Shown: piece by piece, positions 44,418 through 52,221 of the stretch | Layout of the letters: each line of letters begins with the position of its first letter | How positions within the stretch are numbered: the first letter of the stretch is position 1 | Assembly: GCA_030684515.1 (NCBI GenBank) | Contig: JAUXVJ010000031.1 | Coordinates: 62,001-126,000 of the forward strand | Direction of reading: 5' to 3' | DNA length: 64,000 bases | DNA from: Actinomycetota bacterium | GTDB lineage: Bacteria > Actinomycetota > Actinomycetes > S36-B12 | The notes under the pieces: model-generated | The model's database searches: none | What the model was told of the DNA's origin: nothing | What the model saw: the letters and a program-made list of their open reading frames with translations, nothing else | Position numbers and translations under genes: made by a program

Positions 44418-45017
44418 ATGAGTGACGACAGCCGTAGCCTGGAAATCGACTCGATGGAGACTGACGACAACGACTCCGCGCTTGCCGGCATGGGCAAGGC
44501 TCTTCGCGCGCTTCAGGACTCGGCGACCGCCACAAGTGCTCCGATGTCAGTTGCTGCCCAGGCTGCGCAAGTCATTGCTGAAGCCACCAGCATGCTGGAA
44601 CCCTTTGCAGCCAACGCCGAGTCAAAGGGAACGGACTTCCCGGCGTATGTGCGCGCTCGTGCGGCTCACACCCTCATGCCGCAAATGACAGTCATCGCTC
44701 GAACAGCGCAATCGGTTGAGTTCTCGGTTCTCTTTGGAATCTTCTATCGCAATCCCTTTGGCCAGGTGCATGGGGGAGCGATCGCAATGGTGTTCGACAC
44801 GGCTATTGCCCGTCTTGGCCTTGGTGGCACGAAGCGATTTCTCACTGCGAACCTGAGTGTTGACTACCGTGGAGCAGCTCCCACTGATGTTGAGCTCACG
44901 GTGAAGATTCGCCTGGCCAGAATTGATGGCAGAAAGCGCTTCATCGAAGGCGAACTCATGAATGGCGCAGATCTCCTGGCCGAAGTGAGCGCACTGTTCA
45001 TTGAGTCTCGGATTTGA
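44418..45017 (+). CDS. PaaI-like hot-dog thioesterase
   Basis: A 199-residue protein. A disordered Ala/Ser-rich first 60 residues precede a hot-dog domain with the motif QVHGGAIAMVFDTAI, typical of the PaaI family, followed by TANLSVDYRGAAPTDVELTVKI. It probably cleaves acyl- or aryl-CoA esters. The family is usually about 140 residues, so the N-terminal extension is longer than normal. It lies 80 bases after the hydrolase gene on the same strand. Confidence 0.85.
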   Translation: MSDDSRSLEIDSMETDDNDSALAGMGKALRALQDSATATSAPMSVAAQAAQVIAEATSMLEPFAANAESKGTDFPAYVRARAAHTLMPQMTVIARTAQSVEFSVLFGIFYRNPFGQVHGGAIAMVFDTAIARLGLGGTKRFLTANLSVDYRGAAPTDVELTVKIRLARIDGRKRFIEGELMNGADLLAEVSALFIESRI

Positions 45018-45100
45018 GGGCAAGATCCGCCCGTATGCCTTATGTGCGGCCTTGGTGAGCGATCAGAATCCCTGGAACTGCATTGATTCTTGCGATTAGG

Positions 45101-45118
45101 TAATATATTGTGCACAAT
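45101..45118 (+). promoter_or_regulatory. -10-like TAATAT and palindrome ATTGTGCACAAT
   Basis: TAATAT (45101-45106) directly abuts a perfect 12-base palindrome, ATTGTGCACAAT (45107-45118), upstream of the glutathione peroxidase gene. A repressor bound there would cover the transcription start. MarR-family regulators use palindromes of this kind, but the regulator is not in this window. Confidence 0.5.
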
Positions 45119-45141
45119 CTACTTTGCCTAGGAGGCTTTCG

Positions 45142-45687
45142 GTGTCAACACTTCAAGAGATCCCCGTCGACTCGATCAATTCGGAGCCAACTTCACTAGG
45201 CGACTACGCAGGTTCGGTGCTGCTCGTGGTGAATGTCGCTTCCAAGTGTGGGCTCACCCCGCAGTACGAGGGGCTTGAGGCGCTCTACCGTCAGTACAAG
45301 GACCAAGGCCTGGTTGTCATGGGCTTCCCCGCGAATAATTTCCGCGAACAGGAGCCCGGGGACAACGCTGAGATCGCGGAGTTCTGCAGCCTGACCTACG
45401 ACGTCACGTTCCCGCTGTTCTCCAAGATCAGCATCGTCGGAGACGACAAGCACCCGCTCTACGCGGAACTGATCGAACAAGCCCCACCAATCACGGGTGA
45501 CACCGAGTCCCACCGCACGCGACTGCGCGAGTACGGCATCACGCCAACTGAAGACCCTGATGTCACTTGGAACTTCGAGAAGTTTCTCGTGTCTCGCGAT
45601 GGACAGGTGGTCGGTCGCTTCGCTCCTTCCATCACCCCCGACGATTCGGCAATCGTCGATGCAATTGAGGCCGAGCTCTCGAAGTAA
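45142..45687 (+). CDS. Glutathione peroxidase-family protein
   Basis: A 181-residue thioredoxin-fold peroxidase that reduces hydroperoxides. The peroxidatic cysteine is C36 in NVASKCGLTPQYEGLE; FPANNF and VTWNFEKFLV provide the other conserved active-site residues, although the usual Gln of FPCNQF is replaced by Asn and its Cys by Ala. Bacterial relatives usually depend on thioredoxin, not glutathione. The GTG start is supported by AGGAGG 9 bases upstream, which excludes a TTG 18 bases earlier. It ends six bases before a convergent methyltransferase. Confidence 0.92.
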   Translation: MSTLQEIPVDSINSEPTSLGDYAGSVLLVVNVASKCGLTPQYEGLEALYRQYKDQGLVVMGFPANNFREQEPGDNAEIAEFCSLTYDVTFPLFSKISIVGDDKHPLYAELIEQAPPITGDTESHRTRLREYGITPTEDPDVTWNFEKFLVSRDGQVVGRFAPSITPDDSAIVDAIEAELSK

Positions 45688-45693
45688 GCCTGC

Positions 45694-46422
45694 TCAGCGA
45701 AAGGCGCGGAGCAGGTCGTCAGCGATGCGCAGTTTTTCGGATGCCTGACGCACTTGTGCGTATCGTGATGCGAACTTCACGATCGGTAGGTGCTTTACTT
45801 CCGCAGAATTCGTGAAGATGAGATCTTTGCCGATCGATCCCACGACATGTGGCAGCAGCGAGAGGACGCGAGTGATGCCCGCTGACACTTCTGGCTCCTG
45901 CCAATCATCGAATATGACGGTGATTTCGTCTGCAAAGTACGGCTGCCAATTGCGGATGTCCTCTTCAACGGCATCTGCTGAATGCCAGCCATCCACGAAG
46001 AGAAATCCAATTGGCGGTCCGGAGTATTGCGCGGCTGCGCTGACAGACATCATGCGCATCGGCGTGATCTTGTGCAGCGCGCCGGCCGCTTCAATGTTGT
46101 GCATGAATTCCGAGTACGTATCGACGAGTTCGCCTCTTTGCGCCTCAGTGATGTCTCCAGTGTGGGGATCAACGGCATAGATCGGAGCTCCGGAAACGCC
46201 TGAGGCAATAGCAACCGTCGAGCGACCCAGATAACTGCCTATTTCCACCACGGCGGAACTTGAGCGCACAGCGCCACTGACACTCCAGAGCAAGAACGCC
46301 TCCGGCTCAGTCAGCCATCCTTAGACAGGATCGATGTGATGAAGAAAGGCCTGTTGAAACGACTCCGGTCTCTGGGGCTCACGCAGCACGGTTCCGAGTA
46401 GTTGGTGCTTTGAAATTGCCAT
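45694..46422 (-). pseudogene. SAM-dependent methyltransferase interrupted by an in-frame TAA
   Basis: A class I methyltransferase of the Methyltransf_24 type (VVEIGSYLGRSTVAIASG, FLFVDGWHSADAVEED, VIFDDWQEPEV). The intact frame begins at the ATG at 46422 with a GAGGTGAG ribosome binding site and reads 33 codons (MAISKHQLLGTVL to FLHHIDPV) before a TAA at 46321-46323. In the same frame it continues at once with GWLTEPEAFLLW, the usual start of this domain, to the stop at 45694. So one stop codon splits an otherwise normal 242-codon gene. A downstream TTG at 46293 could give a truncated product that lacks part of the domain. It may be a nonsense mutation, a read-through site or a sequencing error. 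Confidence 0.8.
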
Positions 46423-46447
46423 CACTCACCTCAGCCATAGATCTGGA

Positions 46448-46525
46448 TCAGACTCCCAGTCTGTCAGTGAGTTCCTGGATTCGATGCCATCCACCGGCAC
46501 TGGCTTCGGCCCTCTGTTCGAAGGA
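46448..46525 (-). pseudogene. Remnant of a dienelactone-hydrolase-family gene 3' end
   Basis: The minus strand encodes FEQRAEASAGGWHRIQELTD up to a stop at 46448, matching the end of the intact gene at 47852 (FEEWAEASADAWNRILELTD). The DNA is also clearly similar over about 65 bases. Only the last 25 or so codons remain, right after the MFS stop. It is a scar of duplication and deletion. Confidence 0.75.
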
Positions 46526-46531
46526 GGTGCA

Positions 46532-47833
46532 TCAGGCTTCGACGGAATCGGCTGCTTCCGCAGAAGCTGCTTGCGCAACGCGCCCTGCTTCCATTGCTGC
46601 TCGCCCTGAAGGAACTGAGACTGCAATGAGCATCACCAGGATCGTTGCGACTCCAGCAATGACGAGAAGCCATTGCACGCTGATCACATCGGCCATCGGT
46701 CCGAAGACAACCATGCCGATGGGAGTGGCCAAGGCCATGACGATGCCGACGTAGCTGAACGCGCGACCTTGCATCTCGGGCTCCACCGTCTCCTGCACAA
46801 GCGTCATGAATGGCGCAGAGAACAAGGGAACGAGCAGGCCAAAGGCGAACATGAATCCGTAGAAGACCCATAGGTTGGGGCTGAGCCCTAGTGCGATGGT
46901 CACCAATGCGAAGCCAAAGGTTGCAAACAGGATCAGGCCAATGCGACTTCGCTTGGCAAGGACGGTCGAGACCAGGATGCCGCTCAACAGCATGCCGACG
47001 CTGAAAGATATTTCCAGCACAGTGAGCATCCAGACCTCAGTGCCGAAACTGCGCGCGACCATCAAGGGAGTGACAAAGCTAGGCGCGACAGTCAGCGTGA
47101 AGATGATGGCAAAGACCACGAGCAGCCAACGCACGATGGGGTGTGCCCAGATATAGCGGGCACCCTCGACCAGGTCAGTGCCGTAGTTGCTCGTCTTCTC
47201 GCTGATCGCTGAGAGTGTTGGTACAGCGACCATGGTGAGCAGGCCGATTCCGATGATTGCCGTCACGACGTCAATGAAGAATGCCGGCACAATTCCGAAA
47301 AGTCCGAATATCGCGCCAGCTGCCACCGGTGCGAGCAGCATCATGGCCGACTGAATCGTCTGGAAGATCCCATTGATGCGGAGCAGTTGGGCTTCGGGGA
47401 CGATTTGCGGAATGACTGCTTGCACTGCCGGCTGCTGCACTCCTGCCCCAACTGATCGCACTGCGACAGCCAGGAGCAGGATCCATAGTGCGGTTACTCC
47501 ATTGAGCATCAAGATGGCCAAGCCGAGCGTGACGAGCGCGATGGTGCCATCGGCAATGATGATCAGGACCTTTCGGTTCATCCGATCGGCAAGGACACCA
47601 CCAAAGATCGAGACGATGCCTTGTGGCATGAAAGCGGCGACTGCATAAAGCGCGATGGACACGCCGGACTCCGTCTCGAAGACCACCCACCACATGACCA
47701 CGTACTGAACGAGCATCGATCCGAACATCGAGACGGTTTGGCCACCAAGGAAGAATGAGACATTGCGCTTCCAATGAGGGTGGTCAGATGACTTCAGATC
47801 TGGGACATCACTTTGCTCCTGTCTGCCATCCAC
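46532..47833 (-). CDS. MFS transporter
   Basis: A 433-residue permease of the major facilitator superfamily with about 12 membrane segments, of the MFS_3/EntS-like drug or siderophore exporter type. The N-terminal WKRNVSFFLGGQTVSMFGSMLV and the loop GGVLADRMNRKVLIIIADG between helices 2 and 3 are typical. The substrate is unknown. It follows the dienelactone hydrolase gene by 18 bases and is probably cotranscribed with it. A remnant of that same hydrolase lies directly after its stop. Confidence 0.9.
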   Translation of the reverse strand: MDGRQEQSDVPDLKSSDHPHWKRNVSFFLGGQTVSMFGSMLVQYVVMWWVVFETESGVSIALYAVAAFMPQGIVSIFGGVLADRMNRKVLIIIADGTIALVTLGLAILMLNGVTALWILLLAVAVRSVGAGVQQPAVQAVIPQIVPEAQLLRINGIFQTIQSAMMLLAPVAAGAIFGLFGIVPAFFIDVVTAIIGIGLLTMVAVPTLSAISEKTSNYGTDLVEGARYIWAHPIVRWLLVVFAIIFTLTVAPSFVTPLMVARSFGTEVWMLTVLEISFSVGMLLSGILVSTVLAKRSRIGLILFATFGFALVTIALGLSPNLWVFYGFMFAFGLLVPLFSAPFMTLVQETVEPEMQGRAFSYVGIVMALATPIGMVVFGPMADVISVQWLLVIAGVATILVMLIAVSVPSGRAAMEAGRVAQAASAEAADSVEA

Positions 47834-47851
47834 GGGTACCCCATCTGCCAG

Positions 47852-48601
47852 CTAGTGAGTCCCCGCAAGTGTGTCAGTGAGTTCCAGGATTCGATTCCAG
47901 GCATCGGCACTGGCCTCGGCCCACTCTTCAAAGGCGCGATCAAAGAAGGAGTGCGGGGCACCGTCGTATACGACGGTGATGACCTCGGCGCCGCCCGATC
48001 GCATGGTTTCCGCGAGCGCAAGCTGCTCCTCGACTGGGGTGAAGTCCTCGCCAGCGAGAAACATGTAGGTGAGCTTCTTCGCGTGCTTGGCAGAGCGACC
48101 AACGAAGTCAGGTCGGCCATAGAAGCCGACTACGGCGGCGAGATCGAGATCACTTGAGGATTGGCGCCAGGCTTGGCCGCCACCGAAGCAGAATCCAACG
48201 CTGATGATCGGCATGCTCTCGCCGTGCTGCGCGCGCAAGAAGTCGATGGCGGCTTTGGCGTCCAGGATCAAATCGGCTGGAGCTGCCGCGTTGACATGGG
48301 GCTGCCAATCGAAGTCCTCGGGGCGCCACCCATCTTCGGCAAGCCCGGCGGTGCGCCCGAAGTAGTCAATGGCGACGGACGCAAGACCGGCTTCGGCGAA
48401 ACGCTCGGCCAGTGATCCGTAGTACGGATGCAGACCTCGCACGTCTGGCAGGACCACTACTCCTACCTTTGGCGCTGCTGCCGAGGCATAGAAGGCAGAG
48501 AACTCGTTTCCATCGTCACTGGTCAGCGTCAGCTTCCGGGCTTCAGTGATCGCTTCAGAGCGAGGGGATGAGGGTGGTCGGCTGTCGTCTGCATGGCACA
48601 T
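47852..48601 (-). CDS. Dienelactone hydrolase-family protein
   Basis: A 249-residue alpha/beta-hydrolase. The nucleophile is the cysteine in GFCFGG, as in dienelactone hydrolases, with VVLPDVRGLHPYYG and the histidine in GAPHSFFD, and an acid near AGEDFTPVEE. Family members open dienelactones or hydrolyse other esters. The start at 48601 (MCHADDSR) gives an extra polar N-terminus; the domain itself begins about residue 22. It lies upstream of the MFS gene on the same strand. The divergent methyltransferase starts 49 bases away. Confidence 0.88.
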   Translation of the reverse strand: MCHADDSRPPSSPRSEAITEARKLTLTSDDGNEFSAFYASAAAPKVGVVVLPDVRGLHPYYGSLAERFAEAGLASVAIDYFGRTAGLAEDGWRPEDFDWQPHVNAAAPADLILDAKAAIDFLRAQHGESMPIISVGFCFGGGQAWRQSSSDLDLAAVVGFYGRPDFVGRSAKHAKKLTYMFLAGEDFTPVEEQLALAETMRSGGAEVITVVYDGAPHSFFDRAFEEWAEASADAWNRILELTDTLAGTH

Positions 48602-48650
48602 GTGCGGGATCGTACGGTTGATTTGAGGTGTGCGAGATCCAGTTGAGAAA

Positions 48651-49469
48651 ATGCATGAGACTGTTCCCGTGATGTGTGACGATGCGCCTCGTGTGCAGTG
48701 GGATCCGAAGGTCTACGAGCTGTTCGATAGCGAGCGCACTCAACCCTTTGTCGACTTGATCTCACGTGTGGATGCTGCTTCGCCTCCTCGCATCGTCGAT
48801 CTTGGTTGCGGTACTGGTTCGACCACCGCGCTGCTGGCTCGTCGTTGGCCAGAGGCAGAGGTGCTGGGCATCGATGCTTCGACAGAGATGCTGGGCAAGG
48901 CCAGGGCCATGGCGGCTCTTCCGCCAAACCTTCGCTTCGAGCAGATGGATTTCACTGAGTGGATGCCGTCTGCTGGCGTCGAGCTCGTCGTGACCAATGC
49001 TGCACTGCAGTGGGTGCCCAACAGTCTTGAGCTCATCCCGCAGTGGTGTGCTGCGCTGGATTCGGGTGCATGGTTTGCCATGCAGGTTCCGCACAGCGCG
49101 CAGTTGCCATCGCACGTCTTGCTCAATCGACTTGTCCGCTCAGATCGATGGCGCGGGCAACTGGGAGAAGGCATTCGCGCGGGCGGGCAGGTTGCACAGC
49201 CGTCGGATTACCTGGAATTGATGCTCGCTTCTGGTCTTGATGCCCAAGCATGGGAGACCGAGTATCTCCATGTGCTCAGTGGGCCAGATCCGGTGCTCGA
49301 CTGGGTTCGTGGCACAAGTCTTCGTCCAGTGATTGCTGCTCTCGGTGCCGATGAGGCCGAGATCTTCGAACAGCAGTATTCAGCACTCCTGCGTGAGGCC
49401 TATCCGCGTTCGGTCAACGGCACCATCTATCCGTTCAAACGAATCTTCGCTGTTGGGCGCAAGCGTTAG
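48651..49469 (+). CDS. Trans-aconitate methyltransferase-like protein
   Basis: A class I SAM-dependent methyltransferase of about 272 residues. The SAM-binding motif is VDLGCGTGSTTALL; WDPKVYELFDSERTQPF and TNAALQWVPN are typical of the Tam family, which methylates trans-aconitate and related acids. The start is uncertain (ATG at 48651 or 48672, or the GTG at 48630); none has a strong ribosome binding site. It overlaps the convergent glycosylase gene by four bases at the stop codons. Confidence 0.85.
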   Translation: MHETVPVMCDDAPRVQWDPKVYELFDSERTQPFVDLISRVDAASPPRIVDLGCGTGSTTALLARRWPEAEVLGIDASTEMLGKARAMAALPPNLRFEQMDFTEWMPSAGVELVVTNAALQWVPNSLELIPQWCAALDSGAWFAMQVPHSAQLPSHVLLNRLVRSDRWRGQLGEGIRAGGQVAQPSDYLELMLASGLDAQAWETEYLHVLSGPDPVLDWVRGTSLRPVIAALGADEAEIFEQQYSALLREAYPRSVNGTIYPFKRIFAVGRKR

Positions 49470-50083
49470 CTCGTCCAGATGCCCGATGTTCCTCGTCGAT
49501 GGCTGTCGATCAAGTGGGTATCGATCATGCCAATCGATTCCATCAGCGCGTACATCGTGGTGGGCCCAACGAAGGTGAAGCCCTTCTTCTTCAATGCCTT
49601 TGACAGCGCAATCGAATCAGCGGACTGAGTGGGGATCTCGCGGATCGTACGAGGCTCAGGTGTCACCGCCGGCTTGAATGACCAGATGAAGTCTGCTAGG
49701 CCACCTTCTGCTCGCAAGGCGATGGTGGCCTTGGCGTTGGTGATCGCCGCGTTGATCTTTGCCTTGTTGCGCACGATCCCTGCGTCGGCCATCAACCGCT
49801 CGCGGTCAGCGTCAGTGAACTCGGCAACCTCGTCAGGAATGAAGTCGTGGAAGGCAAGCCGAAATGTCTCGCGCTTGCGCAGGATGGTGTCCCACGACAA
49901 CCCAGCTTGGAAGCCCTCAAGGCTCACTCGTTCGTACATGCCTCGCTCATCTGTGACGGGCATTCCCCATTCAGTGTCGTAGTAGTGGCGACGTAGGGGA
50001 TCTGTTGCCGCCCAGACCGGCCTGCGAAGGCCGTCATCGCAAAGCACGGTTCCATCGCGTTGGAGATCGTCATTGCTCGTCAT
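49466..50083 (-). CDS. tag: DNA-3-methyladenine glycosylase I
   Basis: A 205-residue base-excision repair enzyme that removes 3-methyladenine. Typical are RRPVWAATDPLRRHYYDTEWG, SLEGFQAGLSWDTILRKRE and FVGPTTMYALMESIGM. Zinc ligands would include the N-terminal C15 and the histidine of DTHLIDSH. The start overlaps the ogt stop by four bases (ATGA), so the two repair genes are coupled. Confidence 0.95.
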   Translation of the reverse strand: MTSNDDLQRDGTVLCDDGLRRPVWAATDPLRRHYYDTEWGMPVTDERGMYERVSLEGFQAGLSWDTILRKRETFRLAFHDFIPDEVAEFTDADRERLMADAGIVRNKAKINAAITNAKATIALRAEGGLADFIWSFKPAVTPEPRTIREIPTQSADSIALSKALKKKGFTFVGPTTMYALMESIGMIDTHLIDSHRRGTSGIWTS

Positions 50084-50697
50084 GCCGCGCGCTCCAATGC
50101 CAAGAGAGTGCGCTTGGCATCAAGACCGCCGGCGTATCCGCCGAGAGATCCATCGGATCTGAGCACCCGATGGCACGGCAGCACGATCGGCAGCGGATTG
50201 GTGGCGCATGCACTGCCAACTGCGCGCGTGGCATTGGGATTGCCGACAGAGGCAGCAACTTCCTTGTAGCTCCTGGTCATGCCGTACCCAATGTCGACCA
50301 GATGCAGCTGCACCACTTGACGGAAGCCACGCGTAAGTGACAGATCCAGAGTCAGATCGAAGTCCGTGCGCTCACCGTCGAAGTACTGCCTCAGTTCGCG
50401 CTCGACTGGCGCAAGCCGCTCTGGCGCATGCAGCAGGCGTGGTCCGATCCGTTCGCCCAAGTCCATCAGCACCTTGTCGAAGTCCTCGTTCTCAAAGGCG
50501 ACCTTGATCAGGCCGACGTCAGTCGAGACCAGCATCAGCTTGCCGATGGGGGATTCCATGAATGAGTACGAGGCATCCAGCAAGCCCTCGATTGATGAAA
50601 GGGCAGCCAGGCTTGCATGCAGTCGGTCCAGTGTCGCCTGATCTGTTTTGGTCACCGACTCAATGGCTTCGATGACGTGTGCGTCGCTGGTCATCAT
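50080..50697 (-). CDS. ogt: O6-alkylguanine-DNA methyltransferase-like protein
   Basis: A 205-residue protein that takes alkyl groups from O6-methylguanine on to its own cysteine. The acceptor is C175 in VLPCHRV; SYKEVAASVGNPNATRAVGSA and GGYAGGLDAKRTLL are the family's DNA-binding and C-terminal patterns. The extra N-terminal 45 residues are helical and not part of the core. AAGGAG lies 6 bases before the ATG at 50697. It overlaps tag by ATGA. Confidence 0.94.
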   Translation of the reverse strand: MMTSDAHVIEAIESVTKTDQATLDRLHASLAALSSIEGLLDASYSFMESPIGKLMLVSTDVGLIKVAFENEDFDKVLMDLGERIGPRLLHAPERLAPVERELRQYFDGERTDFDLTLDLSLTRGFRQVVQLHLVDIGYGMTRSYKEVAASVGNPNATRAVGSACATNPLPIVLPCHRVLRSDGSLGGYAGGLDAKRTLLALERAA

Positions 50698-50727
50698 GCG
50701 ATCTCCTTGCCTGAACTGAGATTCCGA

Positions 50728-52164
50728 CTACTGAGAAGCGACAACTCGGTAGGACTGCAGGCTTGGGTCAGTGGCATAGGCAATGCGTACGCCCGCTGTC
50801 CGTGAGGCTGTCAGTCCTTCAACGATTGCTGCCGTCAGGATCTCTCCTGGAGCCACGACGGCAACACCAGGGGGGTAGGGAGCGATCAGGTCCGCTGAGA
50901 TGCGACCCACCGCCTGCTCGCTGGTAACGGTCTCAGTATCGGCAAAGTAGGCGTCCCGCAATGAGATGCCGATTTCTGGCACGACCGACCAGCTCAGTGC
51001 TGTTGCGCTGGCACGTGGCTCGGACTGCAAGTCCTTGAGGATCGGGATGAGCGCATCGCCGAGGGTCGCAAAGTCCTCAGCGTTGTCGGCAATGGTTGCA
51101 AGAAAGATCACGGTGTCCTGATCGGCCATCTCGATGCGAATGCCGTGCTTCAGCAGGGCCTGCTCAATTGCGATGCCCGTAGTGCCGAGTTCGTTGGCGC
51201 GCAGCACCAGCTTGGCTGGGTCAAATCGATGATCTGCGAAATCCCGGGCGTTGGAAAAGAGTTGCGGGGCGAACTCGGCCTGAACTCTGGCCTTGAACAG
51301 TGCGACGTTGACCAGCAGTTGGTCCAGCAGCTCTTCGCCTCGAGTTTCCAACAGCGCGCGGCAGCCATCGATCGACGCCAAAGGCGCCCCGGCGGGTGAA
51401 GTGGTGTGTGTGGTTTCAAATCCATGCTCGAGTCGATCGGCATTCAAGTAGGTCGTGCGAGCAACGAGCAGGGCAGAGGCGCTGTAGCCCGGCATTGCTT
51501 TGTGCATGCTCGTGATCAAGGCATCTGCGCCAAGTTGCATTGCATGCTGCGGCAGCGAGGGATGGAATCCGTAGTGCGCCCCCCATGCCGCATCGACGAT
51601 GACGGGTGTGTGGTGCAGATGGGCGAGATCGATCAATGACCTGAGGTCAGACATCGTGCCGAGATAGCCGGGCTCGGTCAGCAATACGGCAATCGGCTTC
51701 TGGTCGAGCGCAGCCTGCAGAGTCTCCAGAGCAATGCCGGTCGGAACACCGGAACTGTGGCTGATGTCGGGTGACATCCAGATGGGCTTGAGCCCAGCGA
51801 GTACCAAAGCGCTGAGCACAGATCGATGCGCAGTGCGGGTCACTGCCACACGATCACCTGGCTTGCCGAGGGCAAAGATCACCGCTTGATTGGCGTGCGT
51901 GGAACCACCGGTGGAAAAGCGAGCGAAATCGCCACCCCAGAGACGTGCTGCGAGAGCCTCTGCCTGTTTCAGTATCTGACCTGTGAGCTTGACCTCATCG
52001 AGCCCGCCATAGAGGGGTGTGTCGACATCAACGACCTGACCAAGCCCGGCGTCCAGCCGTGTTGCCTGCTGCTTGTGTCCAGGGATGGTGAAGGGCGTGT
52101 GCTTGGTTTCGAAGTATGAGAGATAGGCGTCGAGCAAGGGAGCGCTGTCGCGCAATTGGCTCAC
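50728..52164 (-). CDS. Orn/Lys/Arg decarboxylase-family PLP enzyme
   Basis: A 478-residue fold-type I decarboxylase of the short form. It has IPGHKQQ at the N-terminus, STGGSTHANQAVI, the PLP-binding Asp in VDAAWGAHYGFHPSLP, and the Schiff-base lysine K222 in SMHKAMPGYS. The C-terminal domain ends near PYPPGVAVVAPGE. Substrate could be arginine, lysine or ornithine and is not decided by sequence here. It is divergent from the aminotransferase, with 57 bases between starts. Confidence 0.9.
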   Translation of the reverse strand: MSQLRDSAPLLDAYLSYFETKHTPFTIPGHKQQATRLDAGLGQVVDVDTPLYGGLDEVKLTGQILKQAEALAARLWGGDFARFSTGGSTHANQAVIFALGKPGDRVAVTRTAHRSVLSALVLAGLKPIWMSPDISHSSGVPTGIALETLQAALDQKPIAVLLTEPGYLGTMSDLRSLIDLAHLHHTPVIVDAAWGAHYGFHPSLPQHAMQLGADALITSMHKAMPGYSASALLVARTTYLNADRLEHGFETTHTTSPAGAPLASIDGCRALLETRGEELLDQLLVNVALFKARVQAEFAPQLFSNARDFADHRFDPAKLVLRANELGTTGIAIEQALLKHGIRIEMADQDTVIFLATIADNAEDFATLGDALIPILKDLQSEPRASATALSWSVVPEIGISLRDAYFADTETVTSEQAVGRISADLIAPYPPGVAVVAPGEILTAAIVEGLTASRTAGVRIAYATDPSLQSYRVVASQ

Positions 52165-52209
52165 TTGGGGAGCCTAACTTGCCGCGGAAAGCACTCCCGG
52201 GCGAAGGCC

Positions 52210-52215
52210 TACTAT
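52210..52215 (+). promoter_or_regulatory. -10 box TACTAT before gabT
   Basis: TACTAT is followed by six bases (TTGCGC) and then the ATG at 52222. This is the leaderless spacing and supports this start over an upstream in-frame one. Confidence 0.55.
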
Positions 52216-52221
52216 TTGCGC

